Of a DNA stretch of 62,482 nt, positions 25,749 to 34,903 are shown piece after piece. Every line of letters begins with the position of its first letter. Position 1 is the stretch's first letter. The stretch is from assembly GCF_001425265.1 (NCBI RefSeq), contig NZ_LMEC01000026.1:311393-373874 (forward strand). Direction: 5' to 3'. This DNA comes from Massilia sp. Root418. GTDB lineage: Bacteria; Pseudomonadota; Gammaproteobacteria; Burkholderiales; Burkholderiaceae_D. The notes beneath the pieces are model-generated. The model had not been told where the DNA came from and ran no database searches. It was given only the letters and a program-made list of their open reading frames with translations. The position numbers and the translations under genes were made by a program.

Positions 25749-25832
25749 TCCGCCCAGCCGCACGATAGCACGGGGACCGGAAAGCCGCCGCGCCGCCGGC
25801 CGGCGCGCGCGAGGATGGCAGGCGGGGCGCGG

Positions 25833-27035
<1,203 letters not shown>

Positions 27036-27046
27036 GGTCGATTCCT

Positions 27047-27688
27047 CTATTGGGGGCGCAACAGCGGCGCGGCGGTGGCGGCCTGCAGTTCGTCAAAGCT
27101 CAGGCCTTCGGCCATTTCAAGCACCACCAGCCCGGCCGGGGTCACGTCCAGCACGGCCAGATCGGTGTAGATGCGGTTGACGCAAGCGACGCCGGTGAGC
27201 GGGTAGCTGCATTGCGGGACGATCTTGCTCTCGCCGCTCTTGGTCTGGTGGTCCATCATCACGAACACCTGCTTGGCGCCGATCGCCAGGTCCATGGCGC
27301 CGCCAACCGCGGGAATGGCGTCGGGCGCGCCGGTGTGCCAGTTGGCCAGGTCGCCACCGGCCGACACCTGGAAGGCGCCCAGCACGCACACGTCCAGGTG
27401 GCCGCCGCGCATCATGGCGAAGGAATCGCCGTGGTGGAAATAGGCGCCGCCGGTGAGCAGCGTCACCGGCTGCTTGCCGGCGTTGATCAGGTCTTCGTCT
27501 TCTTCGCCTTCGGCGGGTGCAGGACCCATGCCGAGCAGCCCGTTTTCACTATGCAGGAACACTTCGCGCTCGGCCGGCAGGTAGTTGGCCACCTTGGTCG
27601 GCAGGCCGATTCCAAGGTTGACGTAGGCGCCTTCGGGTATATCCTGCGCCACGCGGGCAGCAATCTGGTCTCGGGTATAGCGCTGCAT
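27047..27688 (-). CDS. pcaJ: 3-oxoadipate CoA-transferase subunit B
   Basis: PcaJ with PcaI moves CoA from succinyl-CoA to 3-oxoadipate. The 213-residue subunit carries the catalytic Glu in HSENGLLGMG near residue 50, and VNLGIGLPTKVANYLP before it, both hallmarks of class I CoA-transferase B chains. The stop of pcaI and this start overlap by one base (TAATG), indicating translational coupling and equal amounts of the two subunits. SCOT-type use of other oxoacids is possible. Confidence 0.93.
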   Translation of the reverse strand: MQRYTRDQIAARVAQDIPEGAYVNLGIGLPTKVANYLPAEREVFLHSENGLLGMGPAPAEGEEDEDLINAGKQPVTLLTGGAYFHHGDSFAMMRGGHLDVCVLGAFQVSAGGDLANWHTGAPDAIPAVGGAMDLAIGAKQVFVMMDHQTKSGESKIVPQCSYPLTGVACVNRIYTDLAVLDVTPAGLVVLEMAEGLSFDELQAATAAPLLRPQ

Positions 27689-28353
27689 TATGCATTCTCC
27701 TTGACCACGCGCTGCACGAAGATGCCGGGCGTGACGATGACTTCGGGGTCCAGTTCGCCCAGTGCCACCACCTCCTGCACCTGGGCGATAGTTGTCTTGG
27801 CGGCCATGGCCATGATGGGGCCGAAATTGCGCGCCGTCTTGCGGTACACGAGGTTGCCCCAGCGGTCACCGCGCAACGCCTTGATCAGGGCGAAGTCCGC
27901 GTGGATGGGTGCTTCGAGCACGTAATGGCGGCCATTGATCAGGCGCGTCTCCTTGCCCTCGGCCAGCAGCGTGCCGTAGCCGGTGGGCGTGAAGAAGCCG
28001 CCGATGCCGGCGCCCGCCGCGCGGATGCGTTCGGCCAGGTTGCCCTGCGGGGTCAGTTCGAGTTCGATCTTGCCGGCGCGGTACAGCGCGTCGAAATGCT
28101 GCGAGTCGGCCTGGCGCGGGAAGGAGCAGATGATCTTGCGCACCCGGCCCGCCTTGAGCAGCGCGGCCAGGCCGGTTTCGCCGTTGCCTGCATTGTTGTT
28201 GACGATGGTGAGCTCGCGCGCTCCCTGCTCTATGAGCGCGTCGATCAGCGCCGACGGCATGCCCGCGTTGCCGAAACCGCCGATCATGACAGTGGCGCCG
28301 TCATGCACGTCGGCCACGGCGCGCTGCAGGGATTCGTATGTCTTGTCTATCAT
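27688..28353 (-). CDS. pcaI: 3-oxoadipate CoA-transferase subunit A
   Basis: The 221-residue A subunit has the glycine-rich CoA site VMIGGFGNAGMPSALIDAL near the N-terminus and ELTPQGNLAERIRAAGAGIGGFFTPTGYGT in the middle, both characteristic of class I CoA-transferases. It opens the pcaIJF operon. A PcaR-type palindrome lies 13-33 bp upstream of the ATG. No other pca genes (pcaB, C, D, G, H) or the regulator pcaR are in the window, so the upper pathway is elsewhere. Confidence 0.93.
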   Translation of the reverse strand: MIDKTYESLQRAVADVHDGATVMIGGFGNAGMPSALIDALIEQGARELTIVNNNAGNGETGLAALLKAGRVRKIICSFPRQADSQHFDALYRAGKIELELTPQGNLAERIRAAGAGIGGFFTPTGYGTLLAEGKETRLINGRHYVLEAPIHADFALIKALRGDRWGNLVYRKTARNFGPIMAMAAKTTIAQVQEVVALGELDPEVIVTPGIFVQRVVKENA

Positions 28354-28365
28354 GCTGACTCCTAG

Positions 28366-28386
28366 TTTGTTCGACTATCGAACAAA
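28366..28386. promoter_or_regulatory. PcaR-like operator upstream of pcaI
   Basis: TTTGTTCGA-CTA-TCGAACAAA is a perfect inverted repeat with 9-bp arms. Its core GTTCGACTATCGAAC (28369-28383) matches the 15-bp PcaR site I recall from Pseudomonas putida (GTTCGATAATCGCAC) at 12 of 15 positions. It sits where an IclR-type activator would contact the pcaIJF promoter. Confidence 0.72.
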
Positions 28387-28604
28387 TGATTGATTACCGC
28401 ACACCAATAATATCGGCGTTTTGCGGCCGAGGTCAAGCGAAAAACGCTTGCCGGGCGCACGCGGCTGCGCCAACGCCCCCGTCCTGCTTGACAGGGGCTG
28501 GCTGCGATACGGGAAACGCCCCCTTCCTCGCGGAATCGTGTGCATGCTGCCGGAGGCTCCCCGCTACACTGTTCCGCTCTGAACCGATCTGCGAGGAGAA
28601 CACC

Positions 28605-28934
28605 ATGAACCAGCAGAGCTATCAAACTTGCATCGACGCGTGCAACGCTTGCGCCACCGCCTGCGACAACTGCGCCGCCTCCTGCCTTGCCGAGCAGGAC
28701 GTCAAGGCCATGGCAAAGTGCATTGCATTGGACATGGACTGTGCCCAGGCGTGCCGGCTGGCGGCCGCCCTGATGAGCAGGGGCAGCCGCTTCGCGCCTG
28801 CGATGTGCAAGCTGTGCGGGGAAATATGCGCAGCCTGCGGCGAGGAATGCGGCACCCATGAGATGGACCATTGCCAGGCCTGCGCCGACGCATGCCGGCG
28901 CTGCGCCCAAGCCTGCCAGGCCATGGCCGCCTGA
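28605..28934 (+). CDS. Four-helix bundle copper-binding protein (DUF326/Csp-like)
   Basis: A 109-residue protein with 19 cysteines, mostly as CxxxC and CxxC pairs on predicted helices (TCIDACNACATACDNC, MCKLCGEICAACGEEC, HCQACADACRRCAQAC). Csp proteins of this kind line a four-helix bundle with cysteines and store many Cu(I) ions. There is no signal peptide, so this is the cytosolic (Csp3-like) form. GAGGAG precedes the ATG. It could buffer copper, or other soft metals, next to the zinc genes that follow. The preceding 28387-28604 shows no other gene. Confidence 0.88.
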   Translation: MNQQSYQTCIDACNACATACDNCAASCLAEQDVKAMAKCIALDMDCAQACRLAAALMSRGSRFAPAMCKLCGEICAACGEECGTHEMDHCQACADACRRCAQACQAMAA

Positions 28935-29023
28935 TCTGCCGCCTGATCGGCCGCCGGTGTGCGTGCTAAAATGCGGCTGACCATCCAGCCCATCCATGCC
29001 GCAAGCTTCATGCCGCACACCTC

Positions 29024-29449
29024 ATGCCGCAAACCTATACTGCCCAAGCCGAATCGCTGATACGCGACACCGGGGCGCGCCTGACCCAGCCGCGCACCCG
29101 GGTGCTTGCCTTCCTGCTCAAGCAGAAAGAGGCGATGACGCACCATGAAATCCACGACCACCTGCCCGGCGAGCCGCTGGATGCGGTAACGCTGTATCGG
29201 GTGCTGGAATGGCTGACCGAAAACAGCCTGGCACACCGCATCGCCGGCGCCGACCAGGTGTGGCGCTTTTCCGCCGGTGCCGGCCAGCAGAACCACGAGC
29301 ACGCGCATTTCCAGTGCAACAGCTGCGACGCCGTCACCTGCTTCAACGACGTGCCGCTGCCGCGCCGCGTGAAAATGCCGGAAGGTTTCGTCAGCGAGGA
29401 AGTCGACTTCCTCATCAAAGGCATCTGCCCACGCTGCAGCAAGAAGTAA
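29024..29449 (+). CDS. Fur-family metal regulator, probably Zur
   Basis: A 141-residue Fur-family repressor. The winged helix (about 10-80) includes RLTQPRTRVLAFLL and DAVTLYRVLEWLTE. The C-terminal half has a HEHAH cluster at 91-95 and two structural zinc pairs, Cys98/Cys101 and Cys135/Cys138. The short Fur N-terminus and its place before a COG0523 GTPase and a TonB receptor, with paired palindromes between, favour Zur. Fur or Mur cannot be fully excluded. No clear Shine-Dalgarno is seen before the ATG at 29024. Confidence 0.85.
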   Translation: MPQTYTAQAESLIRDTGARLTQPRTRVLAFLLKQKEAMTHHEIHDHLPGEPLDAVTLYRVLEWLTENSLAHRIAGADQVWRFSAGAGQQNHEHAHFQCNSCDAVTCFNDVPLPRRVKMPEGFVSEEVDFLIKGICPRCSKK

Positions 29450-29466
29450 GCGCATTTTTTTGCACT

Positions 29467-29489
29467 TAAATGCAATTGAGTTGCGTTTA
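29467..29489. promoter_or_regulatory. Candidate Zur box 1
   Basis: TAAATGCAA-TTGAG-TTGCGTTTA is an inverted repeat with 9-bp arms, one mismatch and a 5-bp spacer, starting 18 bp after the zur-like stop codon. Its structure matches that of the box at 29506-29528. Confidence 0.6.
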
Positions 29490-29505
29490 CTGCCCAGCCA
29501 ATCTA

Positions 29506-29528
29506 TTATTGCAACTCTCTTGCATTAA
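29506..29528. promoter_or_regulatory. Candidate Zur box 2
   Basis: TTATTGCAA-CTCTC-TTGCATTAA has 9-bp arms, one mismatched pair and a 5-bp spacer, and ends 13 bp before the ATG of the CobW-type gene. Its centre is 39 bp from that of box 1. Both share TGCAA-N5-TTGC. Confidence 0.6.
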
Positions 29529-29541
29529 TGGATCCCCTCTC

Positions 29542-30768
29542 ATGCCCGCCAACGACACCCGCTTGCCCGTCACCGTCCTGTCCGGATTTCTCGGTGCCGG
29601 CAAGACCACCCTGCTGAACCACATACTCGCCAACCGTGAAGGCCTGCGGGTGGCCGTCATCGTCAACGACATGAGCGAAGTCAATATCGACGCCGCGCTC
29701 ATCGCCTCCGGCACCGCCAGCGCGGGCGCCTCATTGTCGCGCACTGACGAGCGCATGGTCGAAATGAGCAACGGCTGCATCTGCTGCACGCTGCGCGAAG
29801 ACCTGCTGCTGGAGGTGCGCAAGCTGGCCGCCGAAGGCCGTTTCGACTACCTCCTGATCGAGTCCACCGGCATTGGCGAGCCGATGCCGGTGGCCGCCAC
29901 GTTCGACTTCCGCACCGAAGAGGGCGAATCGCTGAACGACATCGCCTGCATCGACACCATGGTGACGGTGGTGGACGCGCGCAGCTTCCTGCCGGATTAC
30001 CGCAGCACCGATTTCCTGTCCAGCCGAGGCGAAACCGCCGGCGAAGGCGACGAACGCACCCTGCCCTCGCTGCTGGCGGAACAGGTGGAGTTCGCCGACG
30101 TCATCGTCATCAACAAGACCGACCTGGTGACGCAGGCGGAGCTGGCCGAGGTGCAGGCGGCGCTGATCGCCCTGAACCCGGCCGCCGAACTGGCCTTTGC
30201 CGAGCGCGGACGCCTGCCGCTCAGGCGCATTCTCGGCACCGGCAAGTTCAACCTGGAACGCGCCAGCGGCATGGCCGGCTGGGCGCGCGCGCTGGCGGGT
30301 GAACACATGCCGGAGACCGAGGAATTCGGCATCTCCAGCTTTGTGCTGCGCGCGCGCCGCCCGCTGCATCCCGAGCGCTTCGACGCCTACCTGGGCCGCG
30401 ATTTCCCCGGCCTGCTGCGCGCCAAGGGATACGTCTGGTTCGCCACCCGGCCCGACTGGGCGGTGGCCTATTCGCTGGCGGGCCGCATCGCGAGCGTGGA
30501 GCCGGTCGGCCAGTGGTGGGCCGCAGGCGACAGGGAGCGCTGGCCGCCGAAGGGCGATCCGCAGCGCGCCGAGATCGAAGCTGCCTGGCAGGAGCCGTTC
30601 GGCGACCGCGTCAACGAAGTGGTGTTCATCGGCCAGGCGCTCGACCGCGCCGCCATCGAGCGCGCCTTCGAAACGTCGCTGCTGACGGATGCCGAACTGG
30701 CGGCCGGCATGGCGGGCTGGCGCGGCCTGGAAGACCCGTTCCCGGAATGGGAGCGCGAGGAAGCATGA
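29542..30768 (+). CDS. COG0523 (CobW/ZigA-type) GTP-binding metallochaperone
   Basis: A 408-residue G3E-family GTPase. Walker A is GFLGAGKTT (15-23), the metal-binding CxCC is CICC at 79-82 in SNGCICCTLRED, Walker B and switch lie around LIESTGIGEP, and NKTD gives guanine specificity. The C-terminal CobW_C domain starts near residue 270 (ISSFVLRARRPLHPERF). Zur-regulated COG0523 members deliver zinc to enzymes under starvation. The next gene starts inside its stop codon (ATGA), so it is cotranscribed with the TonB receptor. Confidence 0.92.
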   Translation: MPANDTRLPVTVLSGFLGAGKTTLLNHILANREGLRVAVIVNDMSEVNIDAALIASGTASAGASLSRTDERMVEMSNGCICCTLREDLLLEVRKLAAEGRFDYLLIESTGIGEPMPVAATFDFRTEEGESLNDIACIDTMVTVVDARSFLPDYRSTDFLSSRGETAGEGDERTLPSLLAEQVEFADVIVINKTDLVTQAELAEVQAALIALNPAAELAFAERGRLPLRRILGTGKFNLERASGMAGWARALAGEHMPETEEFGISSFVLRARRPLHPERFDAYLGRDFPGLLRAKGYVWFATRPDWAVAYSLAGRIASVEPVGQWWAAGDRERWPPKGDPQRAEIEAAWQEPFGDRVNEVVFIGQALDRAAIERAFETSLLTDAELAAGMAGWRGLEDPFPEWEREEA

Positions 30769-32939
30769 AGCACATGAAGCAGACAGCGATTGCCGCCGCG
30801 CTGGCGGCCAGCATGGCGCCGGGCGCCGTGCTCGCAGACGGCGCGGACGCGGCTGAAACCGCAGACATCGGCGCAGCTGCGGCCCCTGCAGCCGGCAGCG
30901 TCGTCATCAGTGCCCAGCGCCAGAACTACCGCAGCCTGAGCGTAGCCGGCGCCACCAAGACCGACGCGCTGCTGCAGGATCTGCCGCAGAGCGTGCGCGT
31001 GCTCACTGCCGACCTGCTGCGCGACGCGGGCGCCACCTCGCTCTCGTCGGCGCTGGAACTGGCCAGCGGCATTGCGCAGCAGAGCAACCTGGGTGGCCTG
31101 TGGGACAGCTACGCCATGCGCGGCTTCACCGGCGACCCGAACTTCGGTTCCGACTACATGGTGAACGGCTTCAGTTCCAGCCGCGGCTACAACGGCATGC
31201 GCGATATCGCGGGCACGCAGTCGGTGGAAATCCTGAAGGGGCCGTCGTCCGCCCTGTACGGGCGCGGCGATCCGGGCGGCACTGTCAACATCCTCACGCG
31301 CAAGCCACGCTTCACGCCCCAGTACAGCGTGGAGACGTCAGCCGGCAGCCACCGCACCTGGCGCACCGCCGCCGACCTGGCCGGCCCGCTGGGCGAGACC
31401 GTGGCCTACCGCCTGAACGCGGCCCACCAGCAAGGCGACAGCTTCCGCGATACCCTGCACAGCGAGCGCAGCTTCCTGTCGCCATCGCTGCTGTGGCTGA
31501 TCGGCCCGGCCACCACGCTGTCCTACGAAGTGGAAGCGGCGCGCCAGGCCACACCGTTCGACCGTGGCGTGCTGGCCGTGAACGGCAAGCTGGGAGCGGT
31601 GCCGGTGTCGCGCTTCCTCGGCGAGCCGCGCGACGGTGCCATGGCGGTGAAGTCGCTGGGGCAGCAGCTGTTCGTGCAGCACGAACTGTCGCCGGCGTGG
31701 TCGCTGCAAAGCGGCCTGTCCTACCGCGACAGTTCGCTGTCCGGCTATTCCAGCGAGGCGAACAACCTGCTGGCCGACGGCCGCACCCTGCGCCGCCAGC
31801 GCCGCTACCGCGACTTCTCCGCCACCGACCGCTCGGCGCGCGTTGAACTGCTGGGCCGCGCCGCCACCGGCGCCGTGGTCCACAACCTGCTGTTCGGCGT
31901 GGACGGCTACCGCTTCGACGACGAGCGCCTGCAGCTGCGGCGCAATCCGGGCGCCGCGAATCCCTACGCGATCGACATTTTCGTGCCGGTGTACGGCACC
32001 ACTGCCGACCCGCTGGCGCTGTCCATCAATACCGTGGAGCACCAGCGCGCGCACGCGGTCTACCTGCAGGACCAGCTTGTGCTGGGTGCGCAGTGGCAGG
32101 CGCTGCTGGGCGTGCGTCGCGACAGTTACCGCCAGCATGTGATCAACCGCCGCACGGTGGCCAGCAACGAGCAGGCGCTGAGCGCCACCAGCCCGCGCGT
32201 GGGCCTCGTATACCAGCCGCTGGCGGCCGTGTCGCTGTACGCCAGCGCAGCCAAGGGCTTCCGGCCCAACAGCGGCATCAGCCTGGAGAACCAGGCCTTC
32301 CCGGCAGAGTCCAGCCGCGCCTACGAGATCGGCGCCAAGGCCGACACGCTGGACGGCCGCCTGAACGCCACTGTGGCGCTGTACCGCATCGCCAAGAAGA
32401 ACGTGCTGACCACCAATCCGCTCAACACGGACTTCGCCATCCCGGCCGGCGAAGTGGCCAGCAAGGGCGTGGAGCTGGACGTGTCCGGCGAGCTGGCGGC
32501 GGGCCTGCGGCTGTCCGGCGCCTACGCCTACACCGACGCCAGCGTGACCAAGGGCGACAACACCATCCGCACCGGCAGCAGCCTGCCCAACGTGCCGCGC
32601 CACAGCGCCAGCGTGCTGCTGGCGCAGACCTTGCGGCTTGGCGGCGGCAACGGTGGCAGCGGTGGTGGTGGCGGTGGTGGCGGCGACCTGACCCTGGGCG
32701 CTGGCATGAACTACGCCGGCGAGCGGCTGGGCGACGTGGCCGCATCGACCGGCTTCCGGCTGCCGGCCTACACCACGGCGCGCTTGCTGGCGGCGTACTC
32801 GCCCACGTCCCGGCTGCGCGTCTCGCTCAACGTGGACAACCTGTTCAACCGCGTCTGGTATGCCAGCGCCTACAGCCAGCTATGGGTGGCGCCGGGCGCG
32901 GAACGCACCGTGACCGCCACACTGTCCTACCGCTTCTGA
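30765..32939 (+). CDS. TonB-dependent outer-membrane receptor (siderophore or zincophore type)
   Basis: A 724-residue outer-membrane receptor. A signal peptide (cut near VLADG) is followed by a plug domain (TKTDALLQDLPQSVRVLTADLLRD, YAMRGF, EILKGPSSALYGRGDPGGTVNILTRKP) and a 22-strand type barrel ending YRF. The plug motifs are those of the ferric-siderophore subfamily. Its place in a putative Zur operon suggests uptake of a zinc complex. A Gly/Ser run (GGGNGGSGGGGGGGG, about residue 626-640) lies in an extracellular or periplasmic turn and is unusual. Translation is coupled to the GTPase gene by ATGA. Confidence 0.93.
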   Translation: MKHMKQTAIAAALAASMAPGAVLADGADAAETADIGAAAAPAAGSVVISAQRQNYRSLSVAGATKTDALLQDLPQSVRVLTADLLRDAGATSLSSALELASGIAQQSNLGGLWDSYAMRGFTGDPNFGSDYMVNGFSSSRGYNGMRDIAGTQSVEILKGPSSALYGRGDPGGTVNILTRKPRFTPQYSVETSAGSHRTWRTAADLAGPLGETVAYRLNAAHQQGDSFRDTLHSERSFLSPSLLWLIGPATTLSYEVEAARQATPFDRGVLAVNGKLGAVPVSRFLGEPRDGAMAVKSLGQQLFVQHELSPAWSLQSGLSYRDSSLSGYSSEANNLLADGRTLRRQRRYRDFSATDRSARVELLGRAATGAVVHNLLFGVDGYRFDDERLQLRRNPGAANPYAIDIFVPVYGTTADPLALSINTVEHQRAHAVYLQDQLVLGAQWQALLGVRRDSYRQHVINRRTVASNEQALSATSPRVGLVYQPLAAVSLYASAAKGFRPNSGISLENQAFPAESSRAYEIGAKADTLDGRLNATVALYRIAKKNVLTTNPLNTDFAIPAGEVASKGVELDVSGELAAGLRLSGAYAYTDASVTKGDNTIRTGSSLPNVPRHSASVLLAQTLRLGGGNGGSGGGGGGGGDLTLGAGMNYAGERLGDVAASTGFRLPAYTTARLLAAYSPTSRLRVSLNVDNLFNRVWYASAYSQLWVAPGAERTVTATLSYRF

Positions 32940-32947
32940 ATCCGAAC

Positions 32948-34126
32948 ATGAACCAATCCCTGACCGGCGGCCGCGTGGCCGCGATTGACATCCTGCGCGG
33001 CATGATCATGCTGCTGATGACGGTGGACCACGTCCGCGAAACCTTTTATCTGCAGCACCAAGTCGGCGATCCGATGGACGCCGCCGGCACGCCGCCCGCG
33101 CTGTTCTTCACCCGCCTGGCGGCGCATTTCTGCGCGCCGCTGTTCGTGTTCCTGACCGGCCTGGCGGCCTGGCTGTATGCGCATCCGCCCGGCGGCCAGC
33201 GCAGCGCCACCGGCTTCCTGCTCAAGCGCGGCGCCCTGCTGCTGTTGCTGGAACTGCTGGTGATCAATTTCGCCTGGTTTGGCAAGTGGCCCGGGCCGGT
33301 GCTGTACCTGCAGGTGATCTGGGCCATTGGCCTGTCCATGATCGCGCTGGCCTCGCTGCACCGGCTGCCGCTGCGCTGGCTGGCTGCCGTAGGCGCGCTG
33401 ATCGTGGCCGGCCACAATGCCCTGCCCACCACCGCCCAACTGGCGGCGGCTTTCGGCGGCAGCTTCGAGCCGGGCGGCGCCGGCGCCATGCTGTGGACGG
33501 TGCTGGAGCAGCGCGGTTACCTGGTGAACGACGGTCCGGTCCGGGTGCGCGTCAGCTACCCGGTGCTGGCCTGGATAGGCGTGATCCTGCTCGGTTACGC
33601 AGCCGGGCCGCTGTACGCCCGCGCGATGGCGCCGCAGCACCGTGCGCGCCTGCTGCTGGGCGCCGGCTGCGCCGCGCTGGCCGCACTGCTGGTGCTGCGC
33701 GGCTTCAATCTCTACGGGGAAGCGCAGCCCTGGGCCCAGGGGGCGGACGCGCTGCACAGCGTTATGTCCTTCCTGAACTTCACCAAGTACCCGCCCTCGC
33801 TGGACTTCCTGCTGCTCACGCTGGGCACGGGCCTGCTGGTCCTGGCGCTGCTGGAACTGCCGGCGGGACAGGCAGCCCGGGCCTGGACCCAGGTGTGCGC
33901 CGTGTTCGGCGGCGCGCCGCTGTTCTATTACCTGTTGCACCTGTATGCGCTGCTGGCCCTGCAGCGCGCGGCGGCGGCGCTGCACCAGCAAGGCCGCCAT
34001 GAATTCAACGCCGTGTGGCAGATCTGGCTGGCCAGCGCGCTGCTGGCCGTCCTGCTCTACCTGCCCACGCGCTGGTTCGGCCGCGTCAAGCGCAGCAGCG
34101 GCATCGCCTGGCTCAAGTATTTCTAA
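32948..34126 (+). CDS. DUF1624 / heparan-alpha-glucosaminide N-acetyltransferase-like membrane protein
   Basis: A 392-residue inner-membrane protein with about ten hydrophobic segments. It starts RVAAIDILRGMIMLLMTVDHVRETF, the DUF1624 signature with the catalytic-type His, which is related to the HGSNAT acetyltransferase family. The substrate is not known. It lies 8 bp after the TonB receptor stop codon, so it belongs to the same transcript; a link to modification of a metallophore or surface sugar is only inference. Confidence 0.85.
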   Translation: MNQSLTGGRVAAIDILRGMIMLLMTVDHVRETFYLQHQVGDPMDAAGTPPALFFTRLAAHFCAPLFVFLTGLAAWLYAHPPGGQRSATGFLLKRGALLLLLELLVINFAWFGKWPGPVLYLQVIWAIGLSMIALASLHRLPLRWLAAVGALIVAGHNALPTTAQLAAAFGGSFEPGGAGAMLWTVLEQRGYLVNDGPVRVRVSYPVLAWIGVILLGYAAGPLYARAMAPQHRARLLLGAGCAALAALLVLRGFNLYGEAQPWAQGADALHSVMSFLNFTKYPPSLDFLLLTLGTGLLVLALLELPAGQAARAWTQVCAVFGGAPLFYYLLHLYALLALQRAAAALHQQGRHEFNAVWQIWLASALLAVLLYLPTRWFGRVKRSSGIAWLKYF

Positions 34127-34155
34127 CCGGCGAAAAATCCTGTCACGCGAAAAAA

Positions 34156-34184
34156 AAGCACCCGGCCTCGCGGCACGGGTGCTT
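34156..34184 (-). terminator. Terminator of ppa
   Basis: AAGCACCCG pairs with CGGGTGCTT across an 11-base loop. On the minus strand it is followed by at least seven T (plus-strand A-run at 34149-34157), 38 bp past the ppa stop codon. It may also slow transcription from the opposite operon. Confidence 0.8.
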
Positions 34185-34222
34185 CCTTGACATATCTTGG
34201 CAGCAGGGAATGCCGAAGGCGC

Positions 34223-34765
34223 TTAGCCTTCCGGATTTTCCTTGTTGTAGTTGGCCACGCCGTTCAGGATCTCCTGCTTGGCTTCTTCCGGGCCGTACCA
34301 GCCTTGCACTTTCACCCACTTGCCTGGCTCCAGGTCTTTGTAGTGCTCGAAGAAGTGCTGGATCTGCTGCAGGCGCAGGTCTTGCAGGTCTTCCGGCTTC
34401 TGCCAGTGCTTGTAGATCGGCAGTACCTTGTCCACCGGCACGGCCAGCACCTTGGCGTCTTCACCGGCTTCGTCGGACATTTTCAGCACGCCGATGGCGC
34501 GGCAGCGCACCACCACGCCAGGGATCAGCGGGAACGGGGTGATGACCAGCACGTCGCATGGGTCGCCGTCGTCGGACAGGGTATTCGGCACGTAGCCGTA
34601 GTTGCACGGGTAGTGCATCGCGGTGCCCATGAAGCGGTCGACGAAAATCGCGCCCGACTCCTTGTCCACTTCGTACTTGATTGGATCGGCATTCATCGGG
34701 ATTTCGATAATCACGTTGAAGTCGTTCGGCACGTCGCGGCCGGATGGTACTTTATTCAGGCTCAT
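34223..34765 (-). CDS. ppa: Inorganic pyrophosphatase
   Basis: Ppa hydrolyses pyrophosphate to phosphate and so drives biosynthetic reactions. The 180-residue soluble family I enzyme has NVIIEIPMNADPIKYEVDK, the Tyr-rich YPCNYGYVPNT and the metal-binding DGDPCDVLVI signature, in which the aspartates bind Mg2+. Length and ends are normal. It has a terminator after it and its own promoter region upstream, 138 bp from the end of hemY. Confidence 0.97.
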   Translation of the reverse strand: MSLNKVPSGRDVPNDFNVIIEIPMNADPIKYEVDKESGAIFVDRFMGTAMHYPCNYGYVPNTLSDDGDPCDVLVITPFPLIPGVVVRCRAIGVLKMSDEAGEDAKVLAVPVDKVLPIYKHWQKPEDLQDLRLQQIQHFFEHYKDLEPGKWVKVQGWYGPEEAKQEILNGVANYNKENPEG

Positions 34766-34903
34766 ATTTTCCTCGGTTTGCTATGCTGGTCAATTGCTTA
34801 AGAAAAGTCTAACCGCGTAATTATAGCGAAGTGGACAGCACTTGTGCGCCGCAGCAGGAAGCCGGGCGGAAAAAAGCCCGTCGCGGGAGACGGGCCTGGG
34901 CGA

